6,116 nt of DNA from Candidatus Zhuqueibacterota bacterium (GTDB taxonomy: Bacteria; Zhuqueibacterota; Zhuqueibacteria; Zhuqueibacterales; Zhuqueibacteraceae), in contig JABWAN010000380.1 of assembly GCA_013361015.1 (NCBI GenBank), positions 1-6,116 of the forward strand. The letters are read 5' to 3'. The stretch's first letter is position 1, and each line of letters starts with the position of its first letter. Shown here piece by piece: positions 5,133 through 6,116 of this stretch. The position numbers and the translations under genes are program-made. The notes under the pieces are model-generated. The model worked only from the letters and a program-made list of their open reading frames with translations, was not told the origin of the DNA and did not search any database.

Positions 5133-5585
5133 ATGCTTATTGAAGACAAGATGTGCGCGCCCCTTCTCAAAACTAGACCCCGCAGTCCGCGCACCAGGTT
5201 TAAGGTGAGGACCATGCAAAGTGAAAACGTCGTGGTTGACCGCATGACGGATTTGATGTGGCAACAAGCGGCTTCATCACAACCGATGCTCTTTCGTCTT
5301 GCTTTAACGTGGATCGACAATCTCAATAAGTGTGGCTTTGCCGGCTTTTACGATTGGCGATTGCCTACGCTGTCAGAAGCGATGACGCTTGTGGAAGAGT
5401 CGCCCAACGAACACGGGTTGTATATTGATGCGATTTTCAATGCCAGGCAGCGATCGTGGATTTGGACTTCGGAGAGAGGGGGCGCGGATTTGGCGTGGTA
5501 TGTGAATTTCAACTACGGCTACAGCCAACTGAACCGGACGAAGTCAACGCACAACTCGGTTCGTGCGGTACGCCAGTTCTCTTAA
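5133..5585 (+). CDS. DUF1566 (Lcl C-terminal) domain protein, 150 aa
   Basis: Residues about 32-148 form a DUF1566 domain, which belongs to the C-type-lectin/sulfatase-modifying-factor-like fold. Visible hallmarks are VVVDRMTDLMWQQ (33-45), GFYDWRLPTLSEAM (71-84), IDAIFNARQRSWIWTSE (98-114), AWYVNFNYGY (121-130) and the terminal SVRAVR (142-147). Function is unknown for most members; the fold is often used for binding. There is no signal peptide or membrane helix, so it is probably cytosolic. The 31-residue leader is basic (KTRPRSPRTRFK) and, from memory, resembles the leaders of stand-alone DUF1566 proteins in some uncultivated FCB-type genomes, which carry a longer linker; that is inference. 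The start at 5133 has AAAGGA upstream; 5214 is the alternative. Its stop overlaps that of the convergent phosphatase gene. Confidence 0.82.
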   Translation: MLIEDKMCAPLLKTRPRSPRTRFKVRTMQSENVVVDRMTDLMWQQAASSQPMLFRLALTWIDNLNKCGFAGFYDWRLPTLSEAMTLVEESPNEHGLYIDAIFNARQRSWIWTSERGGADLAWYVNFNYGYSQLNRTKSTHNSVRAVRQFS

Positions 5586-6116
5586 CGGTGGCTGTAAAAA
5601 TCACCCTGCAATTTTTTGAGAACCACTGCAGTAGCATCATCCTGCCACTTGGTTTGATTCCCAAACGCGAACACGGAGTGATAGAGCACGTCTAGAATCT
5701 CGGAAGCGCTTTTGTGCTGATGTGCAATGAGCAATTTTTCCAAACGCGCCGTGCCGAATTCTTCGTCCTCGTGATTGCGCCGTTCCAAAAGACCGTCGCT
5801 GTACATAACCAAAACCGCGCCCGGCTCGAAGCTCATGGAAGCGCGGTGCAATGAAATTTCCGGCAGCGCGCCGAGAATTGTCCCGGTGGCGCGCAGGGGT
5901 TTTATCTGCGTGCCTTGCACCAAAAGCGGCGGCGGATGGCCGGCGTTTACGAAAAAAACATTACCGTTGCTTTCGATCTCACCATAAAACAAAGAAACAA
6001 ACTGGGTCGACAGAGTGCTGCGATGAATGACCCGATTAAGCTTTTGCATGGCCTCGGCCATTTTCATTTCTTTTTCCACGCCCATACGCAAGCCCGTCAC
6101 CACGTCGCGCACCAGA
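5582..6116 (-). CDS. SpoIIE/RsbU-type PP2C serine phosphatase domain, C-terminal part, 5' end cut by the window
   Basis: About 177 residues of the catalytic domain of a metal-dependent PP2C-like phosphatase. Motifs in order are FVSLFYGEIESNGNVFFVNAGHPPPLLV, with the conserved NAGHPPP, then TGTILGALPE, FEPGAVLVMYSDGLLERRN with the metal-binding Asp of YSDG, EFGTARLEKLL, and WQDDATAVVLKK near the end with the final metal-binding DD. These catalytic features are intact. The GTG at 6112 is not the true start, because the frame is open to the right edge and the domain's first third is missing. In the family this domain dephosphorylates anti-anti-sigma factors in partner-switching cascades, usually behind a sensory domain (PAS, GAF, response regulator or HAMP) that lies beyond the window. 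No anti-sigma or anti-anti-sigma gene is visible here. Its stop shares TTAA with the convergent DUF1566 gene. Confidence 0.92.
   Translation of the reverse strand, partial: LVRDVVTGLRMGVEKEMKMAEAMQKLNRVIHRSTLSTQFVSLFYGEIESNGNVFFVNAGHPPPLLVQGTQIKPLRATGTILGALPEISLHRASMSFEPGAVLVMYSDGLLERRNHEDEEFGTARLEKLLIAHQHKSASEILDVLYHSVFAFGNQTKWQDDATAVVLKKLQGDFYSHR

Noticed and set aside
5015..5326. A 103-codon minus-strand ORF overlapping the DUF1566 gene start
   Set aside because: Antisense shadow of the DUF1566 5' end, with no ribosome binding site support and no family likeness.
5133..5585. DUF1566 gene as a diversity-generating retroelement target
   Set aside because: The fold is related to C-type lectins used by such systems, but no reverse transcriptase, accessory gene or template repeat is present in the window.

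Overview
The window carries six protein-coding genes of recognisable family, one well-supported small membrane protein, two weak mini-ORFs and one imperfect inverted repeat. It contains no rRNA, tRNA, CRISPR array, transposase or phage gene that I can see. The organism cannot be named from the sequence. It is bacterial. From about 1250 onward the coding DNA is GC-rich with strongly GC-biased third positions. The combination of a stand-alone DUF1566 (Lcl C-terminal) protein, a SpoIIE-type phosphatase and a CACCCCGAGC inverted repeat reminds me of uncultivated FCB/KSB1-like lineages, but that is a weak inference. The first ~1.2 kb has clearly different composition (about 43% GC in the line sampled) and may have another origin.

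Left region (1-2255, + strand): the C-terminal three quarters of a YajQ-family nucleotide-binding protein, a classical short-chain dehydrogenase/reductase (SDR) and a CNNM/CBS-domain membrane protein of the HlyC/CorC class. They are packed stop-3 nt-start, and both junctions read TRA-TTT-ATGCA. This looks like an operon, but base composition switches abruptly about 80 bp inside the third gene. That is the strongest anomaly in the window: either a horizontal-transfer or recombination point, or a chimeric assembly join.

Middle region (2345-4363, - strand): an FabG-like SDR followed, 114 bp downstream, by an enolase-superfamily enzyme of the o-succinylbenzoate synthase / N-succinylamino acid racemase type. 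They are co-directional and probably co-transcribed. The lack of other menaquinone genes here leaves open whether the enzyme makes menaquinone precursor, racemises N-acyl amino acids or does both. The CNNM gene and the enolase-family gene converge across an 89-bp gap.

Right region (4364-6116): a 39-codon single-membrane-segment ORF with a strong ribosome binding site, divergent from the SDR; a gene-poor and relatively AT-rich 520-bp stretch holding a 16-bp inverted repeat and two tiny overlapping minus-strand ORFs; a compact DUF1566-domain protein; and, converging on it with a shared TTAA double stop, the C-terminal part of a SpoIIE/RsbU-type PP2C serine phosphatase that runs off the right edge.

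I do not see a clear new defence, mobile or regulatory system. The items most worth a second look are the composition break, the small membrane protein and the mini-ORF/inverted-repeat intergenic region.
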